Positions 22,620 through 33,608 are shown, numbered from the stretch's first letter. The stretch is 64,000 nt of DNA from Acanthosepion pharaonis (GCA_903632075.3 CAHIKZ030003474.1:597001-661000); one strand, 5' to 3'. Numbers and translations are program-made. The notes: a model not told the origin generated them from the letters alone.

Positions 22620-22873
22620 ATTAACCCATAGCTGGGAGGAGAATAGGTGAATTCATACCTTCCCCAAGAGTATTTGCGCGTAAAGGAATAACCCAACTGG
22701 AATTGGAACTCGGCTCTGTAATTAACAATTCCGAGCCGTTATCCAATACACTCAGGCGCACATTTAAGCTTACAACAATGTGGTATTCCCAAGTTGTTAT
22801 CCATCTAGGTAGTGAGCAGGCTCGATGTTGCTTAACTTCGGTGATCGTACAGGAACAAGAGTTTCAACGTGAC
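22620..22873 (-). repeat. Chimeric 5S rRNA/tRNA-derived SINE
   Basis: On the minus strand, 22873-22766 follows 5S rRNA closely: CACGTTGAA, CGATCACCGAAGTTAAGCAA, ATCGAGCCTG, AGATGG, TTGGGAATACC, GTAAGCTT. These include the box A and box C regions of the 5S internal promoter. Immediately after (22765-22650) comes a tRNA-like part with an A-box region (GTGTATTGGATAACGG) and a B-box region (CCGAGTTCCAATTCC). A 5S head joined to a tRNA-related unit is the design of 5S/tRNA chimeric SINEs of the AmnSINE1/SINE3 type. It lies inside the LINE remnant, between its last two conserved blocks. Confidence 0.75.
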
Positions 22874-22935
22874 AACTTTGAGATTCACAAATTTAAATGC
22901 AATGTCAACTGTCATCTTCTGAGTTCTTATTTCCT

Positions 22936-23737
22936 GTTTTTTTATCGTCGTCTATCCTTAGTAATGATTTTCTCATATTCTTTCGCACTCAGTAACCCCC
23001 TTAAGTCTTAGTGGTTTTATTGCCTTACTTGGGGTGTAATAATTGAAAAAAAAATGTCTTTGTTATTTTTGTTGCTGTCAGAACAGGAAAAAGTCTAGTT
23101 TAGCACATCAAATTCTGAAAGCGACTTGTATTTATTAGTCTCTATGGAAGGAGGTTCGTATAATAGACAGAGACTGCTGATGCTGGTCGGGGAGTGAGAA
23201 TACTAAAAGAATTGTCAGACCCTTGAGAAAAATTACTTGTCAGCGAAATGTCGAAGTCAAAAGCAATGTGGGTTTCATTACCAAACATAGAATTCTTTAT
23301 TTAACAAAGAAAGAAAGTAAGAATAAGCCCACGGGATTTAAAAATGAAAACTACATTTTACAAGCGGGTTCGACTTGACGTTTGGAGTCAAGAATATGCC
23401 GACTTTATCTCCCTGTATAGGGCTATCTCCCGTGACAGAAACGTTACTTTTTGTGGTATTTGTCTGTAGAATAAAAAATGGAAGGTTTCATCAGATAATG
23501 AAGGACTTCCACGGGAAGACATAAGTTACCTCCTCTGGTGTTATATAAATAGTTGAGTGTCCTTGACTTAAGGGTATTTTTGTATTTGTATCTCGTTGTT
23601 ACGAGAATAAAGTAACTCAGAATTACTACTACCATTGTCGTGGTTATTTTATACTGTCGGCATTTTTATTCTCGTACTGACCAGACCTGTGTCGACCTTT
23701 CTGACTTTGATACAAATTATAGCAATGTCTGCCTTGT
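22936..23737. other. Unassigned non-coding DNA
   Basis: No domain, tRNA head or repeat end was recognised. Short open frames are not supported by any similarity I can name. Confidence 0.35.
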
Positions 23738-23900
23738 CTATGTGGCCAAGTGGTTAAAAGGTTCGCATTCTAACCATGAGACCCGAGTTCGAATCTCGAT
23801 TTGACAGGGAGCAAACTTCCTGATGTTATCGGACTGGTGGGGTCGATACCACGGGTTGAACCAAGCTTTGTGAATTGGGGTCGTTAATAGCTGTGATTTG
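23738..23900 (+). repeat. tRNA-headed SINE, separate family
   Basis: The A-box region TGGCCAAGTGGTTAAAAGG and B box GAGTTCGAATCTC are spaced as in a tRNA. A non-tRNA body follows with CCTGATGTTATCGGACTGG. No long acceptor pairing is evident, so it reads as a SINE head rather than a working tRNA gene. Confidence 0.6.
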
Positions 23901-24479
23901 TGGCTTTGTTGCAGACTGGCGAATGTATTTCAAGGTATCAAAAGGTTATTTTATCGAAAGGGGTAGTGATGTTGGTGTTCTTAGACATTCATCGACAACA
24001 AATTAAGAAACATGAACATTGAAGGCAAATTATTCAAAAGAAATCAGCGTGAAAACGACATAATGGTTTAACAATAACATTGATTTATATAGAATAAAAA
24101 TACACAATTGAATCAAAGGTTGTTGAACAAATGTGAATGTTTGAGTTTAATTATGTAGTATATTTATGCCAAGTTTCAGTGTGTGTGAAACTTACTAAGG
24201 TTTGTGTGTGAAATTAAACAAAGGGTTTAGTCGGGTACAAAAATGTCTTTTGTGGTAGTTCAGTCAATAGTGTGTATGCGTATGCTTGTTTAAATTATTG
24301 TCCAAGGCTGGTATGAGTTGTGTACCTTTAGATGTTTTGGTGTTTCATTGAATATTTACGAATACTTATTATTGTAGTGTGTTATTTCACTTTCTTTAGT
24401 ATCGTAAGCAATTGTTCCTGGTAGAGCGAAATGCAGTTATTACATTAATTTGTTCGTTTTTTTATCATTTATTTTAATA
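23901..24479. other. Non-coding DNA, possibly the 3' flank of a mariner copy
   Basis: AT-rich with no coding signal. It could include the untranslated end of the mariner remnant that follows, but no terminal inverted repeat was found. Confidence 0.3.
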
Positions 24480-24985
24480 CTTATTATTTTTAATAGTTCT
24501 GATGAATCATTTAAAAATGTATTTCTCTTCATTTTTACAACCTTCTGCCAACGATTCACTAACTGTTCAATGTCGCAATGAAAGAAATATCTAGGTTGTG
24601 ACTCGAAAAATCCATTAAGCTACGTTCTAAGCTCAACATTGTTGTCGAACGAAACACCCCTAAAATTGTTAGAAAGCAACTGAAAACAAAGATAGTCTGA
24701 ATGGACTAAATCAGAAGAATATAGTGGATGTGGTATAACTTCCCCAGCGAGCTATTTAATTGAATGTTGGGTTATAGAATTAGCGATGTGGGTCGATTAT
24801 TATCATGTTGAATAATAACATTGTATTCCTCGTCAGGTTTTTTCAGTTGAATTCTCTCTTCGAGCCTGTTCATTTGTTCAACATACATTATCATTAGCTG
24901 TTTGGTTGTCTTAAAGCATTTCATAGTAAATTAGTCTTTGCCAATCCCTCCAAACACACTTCATTCGCTTGCGTAGAAACGAATT
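24480..24985 (-). pseudogene. mariner transposase remnant
   Basis: Minus-strand frames give the C-terminal half of a mariner transposase with frameshifts. The pieces are WRDWQRLIYYEML, then HDNNRPT (from the HQDNAR box with the second catalytic Asp), then HYILL (from HPPYSPDLAPSDY), then FESQPRYFFHCDIEQL and RWQKVVKM. The protein would cut and paste DNA at TA sites. Stops and shifts make this copy dead. Confidence 0.6.
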
Positions 24986-25301
24986 AATATATGTTACAAT
25001 GTAATATTATTGTGCATAAACAGAAATTGATTGGATATTCCTTTTTAAAATACAAGTGTTAGCTTCTGGTCTATGTTAGTAATGTTCTAGTTTATTTATG
25101 TTATGCTTACTCTGTGTATTGATCTTTATCAATTATAGTTATAGAATTGTAGAAAAATATAACCCGGAAGTCTATTATAGCATTTTAATCTAAATAGATT
25201 TGGTTCCTTGGCCAAGAAAATCTTGGATTTCCCTAAAAGTTTTGTAATTTCTATTCATTTTTTCATATTCCAGACGCACATAAAACTCCTATACACTATA
25301 A

Positions 25302-25588
25302 CAGCGGTCGCCAAATTTTTGAACTTCATGAACCACGAAATGTAGAATTTTAAATTTGCCGGACCACTAATATGAATTTAGAAAAATAGGTAAATACATT
25401 TATATAATAATAATAATCAGAAAACTTTTATTTTATTAATATGAAATGCACCTATTGAAGGTAACAAAGTTATAATGTAATTATTTAAATAAAACAAATT
25501 GAAAATTGAAATTTTCATAAAAACTGAAATAATGCTTCAATTTTTCTGCGGAAAATAAAAAAATGACCCACAAGGTTGGCGACCACTG
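25302..25588. mobile_element. hAT-type MITE with 8-bp target duplication
   Basis: The 287-bp element has inverted ends CAGCGGTCGCCAA and TTGGCGACCACTG, and is flanked by exact 8-bp direct repeats CACTATAA (25294-25301 and 25589-25596). Ends of the form CAG-GGTC-CCAA and 8-bp duplications are the hAT signature. The interior is AT-rich and non-coding, so it depended on a transposase in trans. Confidence 0.9.
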
Positions 25589-25596
25589 CACTATAA

Positions 25597-26034
25597 GCCA
25601 AATGTTTCGGGCCAAAATCTTTATTTCGAAGAATTGTCTAAAAATTGGAAGTTTCAAAAGTACTTTCCTAACTCATTTCAGATCATGAGGACTCTCTTCC
25701 TGAAGGGTTTTATCATATATCCAATAATAATAACAAAATTCAAACCATTACTGCACTAAGTTTCTTCAGAATATTATCTTCTTTGTCCTTATCTGGTTGC
25801 TGAGTAATGTTAATCTTAAGGCTCTTTGAATTACAATTTTAGATAATCGCTTCTGTAAGAAAATGGGTGCTAAGCACTAATCGATCAAATAGTTTCCGCT
25901 TCCTAGCTTAGTCAAAGTTAACTAAATCAAAGAGCGTATGAAACTTACTAATTATGAAATCTTATACGATAATGCCAAATGTATTTTGCCCGTGTCGATC
26001 AGGAAAATATTACAGTACTAAATATATTTTTTCC
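25597..26034. other. Unassigned non-coding DNA
   Basis: AT-rich, no recognised feature. Confidence 0.35.
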
Positions 26035-26285
26035 TCATCCTCCTTAGGCTCCTGACTTTGCTCCATCTGGGTATTATCTTCCAACATTTTTTTAAAGAGA
26101 GAGTAATTTATTAATCGTGAAGAGGTTAAAACTGATATTAAGTGTTTCGTTACACTGAAAGCTGAAAAATCATTTGAGTCAAAATCCTTCAAGAAAGGTG
26201 GCAGGTATGGTGTCAAAACAACGGTTGTGATAACTAGCGATGAATTCGCAACTATTCGGGAGATGTCTCCAATTAAATGCAAGAA
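26035..26285 (+). pseudogene. mariner transposase C-terminal remnant
   Basis: Plus-strand frames give PDFAPSGYY-like sequence (from PDLAPSDYHLF) followed by NREEVKTDIKCFVTL and SFKKGG, in line with the end of a mariner transposase. The copy is short and frameshifted. The minus-strand open frame over the same bases is a shadow. Confidence 0.45.
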
Positions 26286-26744
26286 AAGCGTTCACGAATG
26301 AAATGCGCTGCACGAATTAGGTTCCGTAACTATTTTCAAACTTGCAGATAATCGAAACACCATCATTCGTTGAGCGAGATACAAACCAACAACAATGACG
26401 ACTTTAAACATTTTTGGGGTTTGTTTTTGTGGTGTTAGCTTTATAAGGTATTAACCTTTACAATTTTTTTTTTTATTATCAACATATTTTTAGAATTCAA
26501 CAATTCTACATTGTCATTTTTTTTTGGCTGAACTTCCCAACCAAACTTCCTGCTGCGACATTCTCAGCACGACCCCTACGTAATCTCCTAATAGTTTCGA
26601 CGAAAGCTTTTTTTTTATAAAGTTCATGACATTTCAAACATTGCAAAATTTGATAATAACCTAAATGTTGATAAATCTATCACTTCAAATTTGCCTTTCT
26701 ACTTTCAAGTTTATCCCTCTTTTATTTTTATATTTGGAACAAGT

Positions 26745-26745
<1 letters not shown>
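26286..26745. other. Unassigned non-coding DNA
   Basis: T-rich runs and no recognised feature. Confidence 0.35.
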
Positions 26746-26794
<49 letters not shown>

Positions 26795-27090
26795 TCCTTT
26801 GATTTCTTATGTGTGCTCATTTCTTTCTGGATCCCACGGTCAGAGACTTTAGGTTAGAAATGACATCATGATATGTTCCACTAGAAAAAAAAAAAAACAA
26901 AAAAAATCATATTTTACAAAGCCCTTCGTAAGGTGTGGGCTATACTCGTGAGAACATTTTTTTATTTCTTTGAGGCATGGGCTTCCAGGAATCCCTTCAA
27001 TTAGTCTACTGGAATCTTTTCCAACCAATCCTAGGACTCCAACTACAACAGGGATTGTTGATGTTCCCATGTGCTACATTTTTGAGATTT
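26746..27090 (-). pseudogene. LINE 3' end with (TAA)n tail, copy 1
   Basis: The minus strand encodes VVVGVLGLVGKDSSRLIEGIP, then GSPCLKEIKK, the C-terminal segment of a LINE family whose usual form is VVIGALG...IPG-SLxEIQK. It then runs through an untranslated end into (TAA)n, seen on the plus strand as (TTA)16 at 26747-26793. It is 5'-truncated, as target-primed integration produces. Other copies: 35585, 38396 and, plus strand, 46070. Confidence 0.65.
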
Positions 27091-27136
27091 CGATTTATTT
27101 ATTTATTTATTTATTTATTTATTATTATTAATATTA

Positions 27137-27171
<35 letters not shown>

Positions 27172-27190
27172 GTTGTTGTTATTATTATCT
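27091..27190. repeat. (TTTA)n and (ATT)n microsatellites
   Basis: TTTA units at about 27092-27125 are followed by ATT/GTT units to about 27188. Confidence 0.9.
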
Positions 27191-27329
27191 GCACTCGTTG
27201 ACAACAGTGGTACGTGGTGGCACGTACTAAATGTTGAATGATTCCAGTCTCCACAATATCATTGCTGATTTTGTTAAGGTTGTTGTTTGCATAATTTCAG
27301 ACTTAATTAGTACAACCATTTCACAAGGT

Positions 27330-27620
27330 GCTTCGAGGTCGTATCATGTGCACTTATGATGCATCTGACCAGAATCCGATTGGACCAAAAATGGGGCAAT
27401 GCTGTCATATCTGGGCTGGACTTGTCAATCCTCACTTTCTAGTCTTGAAAGAGTCAAAATCGTCGAAGATGTCTAGTGAGAAAAAACCTGTTTTCCCGCT
27501 TTGCGCCACCTCCACACAGATCCGAAGTTGCAAGCCTGTCGTTACTCTGTCGCTGTTTCAATGGCAAATATACAGATAATTCGCACCCTTTAGTTCTGCC
27601 AATTCAGTCCTTTACAATGG
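27330..27620 (+). pseudogene. Jockey-type LINE polymerase C-terminal remnant
   Basis: IGPKMGQCCHIWAGL matches the IRPxMEYCxHIWxGA motif after the RT domain of Jockey-like LINEs. In a shifted frame SEVASLSLLCRCFNGK and LVLPIQSFT follow, matching RNVASLSLFYRYFNGKC and LVPP. At least one frameshift. Same family as 50657-51245. Confidence 0.65.
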
Positions 27621-28268
27621 CACCGAAACTCAGAGGACTTAAAACGATTAGTCGGTTACTTATTTTAGTGCATCATTTTATTTACAGTTATTGCCATATG
27701 ACGCAAACTATAGTCAGTGCATTATTTAAACAAATTAGCCGTAAATAATCAACAGTGCCTTTTTATAGTCATCTCTCACTCATTGCCAAGTAAAACTGTG
27801 TTTTACATTTATATAAGTAGCCAAATAATTGTTCTAAGTAACGCGTTAATCGAAATAAGTGCTGCGTAATTGTTAAGTATTATAAAGGAAGTTTACGTGT
27901 TTCGTTTGGTGCTGAATATTTAAAACCTCTGAATTGTATTTTTTAGATCTTTTTGCAAGCACTTTTCCTGGACTTCTTGTTTCTCACCAAGCAAATGAAT
28001 ATGGTCTATATTATTTTAATCTTCCATATTCATAAAATCCCATAGTTTCAATTGGTTTAGTGTCTTACTTAGATAAATAAATAATCAAAAGTTCTAAGTA
28101 GTAATAATAATAATGCACTGATTTTCAGAGAATTTAAAAATGAATAATTCGTTACTTATTTTAGTGCATCGTTTCACTTAGAATTATTGCCACATAGCGC
28201 AGACAATAGTCAGTGCATTATTTAAACAAATTAACCGTAAATAATCAACAGTGCCTTTTTATAGCCAC
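27621..28268 (+). repeat. Dispersed repeat J, complete copy and first half of second copy
   Basis: The segment from TTACTTATTTTAGTGCATC through CAACAGTGCCTTTTTATAG and TAACGCGTTAATCGAAATAAG is seen intact at about 27653-27875. It recurs at 28149-28268, where it is split by the ACTAGCAG repeat and resumes at 29042. The family is not recognised. Confidence 0.7.
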
Positions 28269-29041
28269 ACTAGCAGTATGGCCCGGCGTTGCCCGTGCTT
28301 GATTCAAAAATCGTACGACTCATCAAAGTCACTATCACTTGACTTAAAATATTTTTGCCCTTCCTTTCCTTTAAAGGAGTGCCCTTTGCCGTGCTGATGT
28401 TGCTACATGCCTTACTTCTTGGCTATCTCACACTGCGAAATTTTTCTAATCTCTATACTAAACATTAAATCTGTTACGAAAAAAGAACTAAACAAAATGA
28501 ACACAAAACGATCGGCTTTAAAAAGGACTTGTAACTGGAAAAACTCAATGAAAAAAGAATGTTAACAACAAATACTTTTTCATACCCAACCCAGTTCTGC
28601 GCAATCAGAATCAACGTTGAGTTTAAGCAAGCGAATGAGCCAATTGGAGTAAAGTGGCATGCAGATTTAAATTTTTCCCACTTGTGACGAATGCAGCTAT
28701 CGTTTTTTTTTTTTTTTGCATGCTAGCATGTTAACATTCTTGTCAATCAGCTGTTGGCTCTCACGCTGGCCAATAAAATATTCCTGTCTATTCGTGGCAG
28801 CCAGCTATAGGCTCTCACTCTAGCCAGTAGAAAATGGCCGCAAACTACATGAAAACAGCCATAGAAGCATGAAAAAATTGATTACTTCCACTATCGATGG
28901 GAGTTAGGAAATGCAAAGTCGGTCTTGGCCTTCCCGCTAACTTGGAGCATGTGCAAGTAAATTTTGGTGCGAATCCGTTGGTAATTGCAGCCGTGCATTC
29001 GTTACACACACACACACATCCTGCCTTTTATAGATAGAGAT
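28269..29041 (+). repeat. ACTAGCAG dispersed repeat, copy 2 (nested)
   Basis: Same block order as 7531-8316, starting ACTAGCAGTATGGCCCGGCG and ending TTTTATAGATAGAGAT with a short (CA)n before the end. It interrupts repeat J between TTTTTATAGCCAC and TCACTTATA. Comparison with the intact repeat J suggests loss of a few target bases and no clear target duplication. Confidence 0.8.
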
Positions 29042-29160
29042 GTCACTTATATTATTGCCAACTAGTACTTTTTAAATAAGTACCGAAGTAATCGATCTAA
29101 GTAACGCGGTTAATCGAAATAAGTGCCGCTTAATTTGTTGCATTTAACAATTAGGGCAAC
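29042..29160 (+). repeat. Second half of interrupted repeat J
   Basis: Contains TAACGCGGTTAATCGAAATA, as in the intact copy near 27838-27860. Confidence 0.7.
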
Positions 29161-29589
29161 CCATGCTACTTCCACAGAATCGAATCACTTTCATTTTCCC
29201 CGTAACCCAAATGCAAATAGAAAGTTCCACATAGACTATGAGAACTGCTACCTTGTGAAACAGACGACCGTGTGAATGCTTTCCTGAACAATTTAGTCTT
29301 AAATTCTTCGACTTAAGGGTCAATAGTTATCTACCTTCTTTATCTTCGAAAGCGTCCAATTGCTTTTTCATTCATATCATACATCGTAACCATTTCAACA
29401 GTACCCCAATGCTTTGAGTGGCTCTCAAGTCTTGTACTGGGTGAATATTAGTATTAAAAAATATCATTTTCATATTCTCCAATTTATTTATTTTCAGTTC
29501 TCTGGCATGATCCGGATATTTTTTTTTAGTTTTTCAATCTTTTAAATATCTTAATAGAAAATTTAAGTACAGACTGTACAAATCACTGG
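29161..29589. other. Unassigned non-coding DNA
   Basis: No recognised feature. Confidence 0.35.
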
Positions 29590-29935
29590 TAATCTCCATT
29601 TTCCTATATCGATGTGAAACACGGACATTGTTGGCAGAAACCTAGAGAAGGATCCAAGTGTTTGAGGACAAATGCAAATAAAATTCCTTGGCATCTTCTA
29701 TTGGGAACCAATGAGTTTGTGCGGAAAAGGGTTGAAAGTTTTCTGAGTCACCAGGAACCTTTTCTCGACACTGTCAAACGGGGAAAAAACGGCGTGGTTT
29801 GGACACGTTACAAAGCACGTCAGCCTGTGCAAGACCATTATTCAGGGCATCGTTGAAGATGGACGTATGAGAAGACGTCAACGCAGTGATTGGACACTGT
29901 CAAATAATGGACAGGTATGACTATACCAGAATTGC
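29590..29935 (+). pseudogene. LINE polymerase C-terminal remnant
   Basis: Frames give SHQEPFLDTVKRGK, then TAWFGHVTKH, then KTIIQGIVEDGRMRRRQRSDW. These match the GHQEPLLATVKRRKLSWFGHV and GGRRRGRQRKSW blocks at the end of a widespread invertebrate LINE polymerase. Frameshifts lie within. A separate LINE remnant in the opposite orientation follows at 30008. Confidence 0.6.
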
Positions 29936-30007
29936 TGATGGCTGCAGATGATAGTGCATTGTGGGGGAGATTTAGTTTGGCTTCTGCATTCGCATCCCCC
30001 CTTCTTT

Positions 30008-30495
30008 CTATGTATCGTGTCCTTTCAGGACGTAGGTGATCATAGCTCTCCACCTCCCTCTATTCCTTGCAGTTTTCAACAAGTCCCTTCCCTCTGCTTC
30101 CTCCCCCAGAGCACGTTTTGTCATCCACTTGCTTAAGGCCGCTAGGTATGTTATGCGTTGTTTTCCCTTGTCTCTCTTTCCCTCTATTCGACCCGTGAGT
30201 ATCAGATTCTCCAAGCCCTCCTTCTTCATTATGTGTCCCAAGAACTTCAGTTGGCTCTTTTTCCTGGTGTTAAGTATAAGACTCGTCCTTGTTTGCAATC
30301 TCTCTAAGACCTCATCGTTGCTCGGTCCATGATATTCTTAGCATCCTTCTGTAGAACCACACCTCCGTCGCCTCGAGACTCTTCTTCATCTTTGACGAAA
30401 TCGTCCAACATTCGCCCGCCGTAAAGAAGGACAGGTGTCACGTAACAGCCAAGTATTCTTTTCTTCGTTACTAATACGATTACGAAAGTCATGGC

Positions 30496-30500
<5 letters not shown>
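30008..30500 (-). pseudogene. RTE-like LINE polymerase C-terminal remnant, copy 1
   Basis: A 96-codon minus-strand frame carries KSQLKFLGHIMKKEGLENLI, then GRIEGKRDKGKQRITYL, the C-terminal end of an RTE-like LINE polymerase. Upstream, GCYVTPVLLYGG corresponds to the SVLLYGCE block. Stops separate the pieces. A second copy lies at 57760-58170. Confidence 0.7.

Positions 30501-30533
<33 letters not shown>
30494..30533. repeat. (GAT)n microsatellite
   Basis: About 13 ATG/GAT units inside the upstream edge of the LINE remnant. Confidence 0.95.
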
Positions 30534-30534
<1 letters not shown>

Positions 30535-31277
30535 TATAAAATTTAATCAAGGCTATAAAAATAGACGTATTTAAAAAGGAAGAAGAAATGAGAAAAGAAT
30601 TCAACCAAAATAAATGCCAATAGGAAAAAAAGGAAAAAGAAAAGAAAAAAAAATATTATAAACAGCTGACTGGTCTTCGTTTCTCTCACATCAAGAATTA
30701 AAACGCTGCGCATAACGACTAAAAAAAATGTGGGGGCGGAAGGGATAATGAGGATAATAAATATATCTATATCAATAATAAATTGATAAATGAAAACTTA
30801 TGCCGTAAACATATAACATTGAGACCCAAGCAGCAGTTTTGTTTTTGTTTTCAATCGTTTTTACTTCCCCTTTGCGAAGACAATCTGACGCATCGTCGAT
30901 TCCTTTACGTCTAGGACTTGAATTGTACTTGTTATTTCGATATAACATCGAATCTTACTCATCCCATTCTCGGGGTTAATCATTGGTTAGTAGTTACTAA
31001 CGTAAACGAGGAATCGGTTAACCGAGTTCGAATTCCAATCTTATATTCTTTGCATTCAATTTCGCATAATTACCCTTGGGAAAGGTATGCATCAATCTAT
31101 TTTCGCCACCAACCAACTTTGGGTTAAATAATTGTGCCGATAGGTCTCGTCTATCTTCGTTGACAACCAGTAGCAGAGAAGGCACAACACTGAATACAAA
31201 AGCGGATTTCACTATGGTTAAGTAAATAGTAATGACAGGATCGATAGAATGCTTCTATGCTATCAAAATCCATCGAT
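30534..31277. other. Unassigned DNA with a weak tRNA-like head
   Basis: Near 30976-31035, CATTGGTTAGTA and GAGTTCGAATTCC could be A- and B-box relics of a SINE. Nothing else is recognised. Confidence 0.3.
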
Positions 31278-31280
31278 ATA

Positions 31281-31324
<44 letters not shown>

Positions 31325-31351
31325 GGAACAGAATTAGATAAAGAGGAAAAG

Positions 31352-31400
<49 letters not shown>

Positions 31401-31439
31401 TGAACAGAATTACGTATATAGATGGACATTGAATATAAT

Positions 31440-31501
<62 letters not shown>

Positions 31502-31595
31502 TGAATAGAATTACGTATATATAGACAGACAATGAAGATAGATAGATAGATAGATAGATAGATATGAATAGAATTACGTATATAGACAGACAATG

Positions 31596-31645
<50 letters not shown>

Positions 31646-31676
31646 TAAATAGAATTACGTATATAGACAGACAATG

Positions 31677-31728
<52 letters not shown>

Positions 31729-31804
31729 GAGATAGAGAGATAGATAGATATGAACAGAATTATATATATAGATAGGTAATGAATATATTTAGATAGATAG
31801 ATAG
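31278..31804. repeat. Compound (GATA)n array with interspersed AGAATTACGTATATA units
   Basis: GATA runs alternate with about 32-bp spacers of the form TGAA-AGAATTACGTATATA then GACAGACAATGAA. Spacers occur near 31400, 31501, 31564, 31646 and 31751, and again at 32115. It is a higher-order repeat. The long isoleucine/tyrosine/leucine/serine open frame on the minus strand is an artefact of it. Confidence 0.9.
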
Positions 31805-32058
31805 TGTTGAAACTTGACTAATGCATGGAATAATAATACAACACAAAATGTACTTAGAACAAAATGTATTGAAACAAGAAAGTGTACACAATATTTATAT
31901 ATAGTCTTTTGTATATTCTTGGGAAGACCGTTCCTGGAGAATGTGTTGACTTAGTCGCAGTCGGGCAGAATCTCTGGATTCCTCCCCGTCTTCCCGGTAC
32001 CAACCATATTTATATGATCGGTACTCCACTATGAAAATTAGGTGGATCCTACCACAAC

Positions 32059-32059
<1 letters not shown>
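31805..32059 (+). mobile_element. Probable solo LTR inserted in the GATA array
   Basis: A 255-bp unique block begins TGTTGAAACTTGAC and ends TACCACAACA, with inverted terminal TGTTG/CAACA, exactly between two GATAG runs. A TATA-like word (TTTATATATAG) lies near 31890. The flanking GATAG can serve as the 5-bp target duplication but cannot be told apart from the microsatellite. No internal region was found, as after LTR-LTR recombination. Confidence 0.65.
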
Positions 32060-32115
<56 letters not shown>

Positions 32116-32172
32116 TGAACAGAATTAAACATATAGGTAGGCAATGAATATAATCAGATAGATAGATAGATA
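32060..32172. repeat. (GATA)n array, continuation
   Basis: About 14 GATA units, one AGAATTAAACATATAGGTAG spacer and a further short run. Confidence 0.9.
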
Positions 32173-32187
32173 AGAACAGAATTACAT

Positions 32188-32326
32188 AGTGATTTTCTAA
32201 GCCCGGCTTAGATGTGGCACAAGGCCGAATGTATGAGGCACCCAGTGAGGATCGAACTCACTACTCAGTCGTAATTGATCTAGCACGACAAGCTTTCTAA
32301 CCATTACACCACGTCAAGGTGCCCAA
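32188..32326 (-). repeat. tRNA-SINE (CGGCCTTGTGCCACA family)
   Basis: Minus-strand copy: GGCACCTTGACG, GTGTAATGGTTAGAAAG, B box GTGAGTTCGATCCTCACT, GGGTGCC, then TTCGGCCTTGTGCCACATC. Acceptor-like ends GGCACC/GGGTGCC still pair. Confidence 0.8.
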
Positions 32327-32329
32327 GAA

Positions 32330-33608
32330 GAGTATTACCTATATATATAAATAATACTTATGACATTGATCTACATGGTCAAATGCAAAACTTTTGCATA
32401 ATTTTCAGTGAATTGGCGTTCCCACTCAGTCAGGTATATTCTTACCAGATTAAGCTATTTTGTCATGAAATATCCTTTCACAGGATCCAGGCGATTATGG
32501 CACTCCAAAGATTCCATTTCTTAATTGTCTGTGAAAAGCTCTGATTTTCTTAAAACGACAACAAAGTAGTAATTCCCTTTACCCTTTTCACGGTTTTGAA
32601 ATTTAGTCTTCCACCCCAATGCTAAAGAGCCCAATCTATCTTTCTATTTGAACCACACTTGGGCGGAGAAGAAATAGATTCTATTTAAACCCGGCTCTTC
32701 AATTCCACTTCCAGCCCTGATAACAGCTAACCTACCCGAACACCATCACAGTAAATACGGGCATTGATTAGGAAGCGATTCTTTTAAACCATTACGATTG
32801 TAGTGAAAGTGATTTCCATTTGAACTAAAATTTTAGCCTTGTGGCATACAGAGCTCAGTAATCATAAATATCGTTAGTAGGAAAGGTGGTAGGAGGAACA
32901 AGATAATGAGGAAAAGGGCTTGGAAAATGTGACACTCACAAGACACGTTGAAGGCAAGAAACTGTGCATAACCTACTCAATGAGTTTGTGTAAATGGTTT
33001 GGCAGAAGGGGGATTAGGGGAGGGTTTTAAGAGAAAGATTTCATAAACTTCAAACGAAAATAGCACTGGTTGTTATGTCAATGACTGTCGAATGTTTCCT
33101 TATATAGAAACGGTTAATGCCACCGTTATTATTAGAGATTGAAATCTGATGTATCTTTGATGGAATTTAGTTACTTTTCTTTCATATTTTACTTCCTGTT
33201 CAGGAGATTACATGAGAATTTTTTATGTTCAATCTTATTCGACACCTCATGATTATAAAATCACGAATTGATTTGCACAAAGTGTCGAAGTTGGCTTTGT
33301 CTACATCCGAAGGAAATGAGAATTCATATATAACTATTTGTTTGGCAAAGTTTCATCAACCGATCGACTTTGCGAAATCTTCATAATCTGTTGTTGTTGT
33401 TGTTGTTTTTTTGTTTTGTTTTTTTTTACTTTCTATTTCGCTCTGGAAACTTATGTCTTCTCTTTTAGCGTTTCTTTGTTTCTTTTTCTAGTAGAGTGCT
33501 TTTAAAAAAAAAAAGAGGGAAAAAAGTTCGTCTCGTTACAGTTATAACACTCTAGGGTCATGATCTGGGCTCCCTGCGCTTGCTTTCCGAAAGTCTTGTC
33601 ACCCCTAT

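Noticed and set aside
23738..23830. Possible functional tRNA gene
   Set aside because: A and B boxes are present but acceptor arms do not pair convincingly and a SINE-like body follows.
31255..31674. 139-codon frame of repeated Tyr-Leu-Ser-Ile
   Set aside because: Translation of a GATA microsatellite.
31278..31804. CRISPR-like array of repeats and spacers
   Set aside because: Animal DNA; the repeats are 4-bp GATA microsatellite and the spacers are near-identical to one another.
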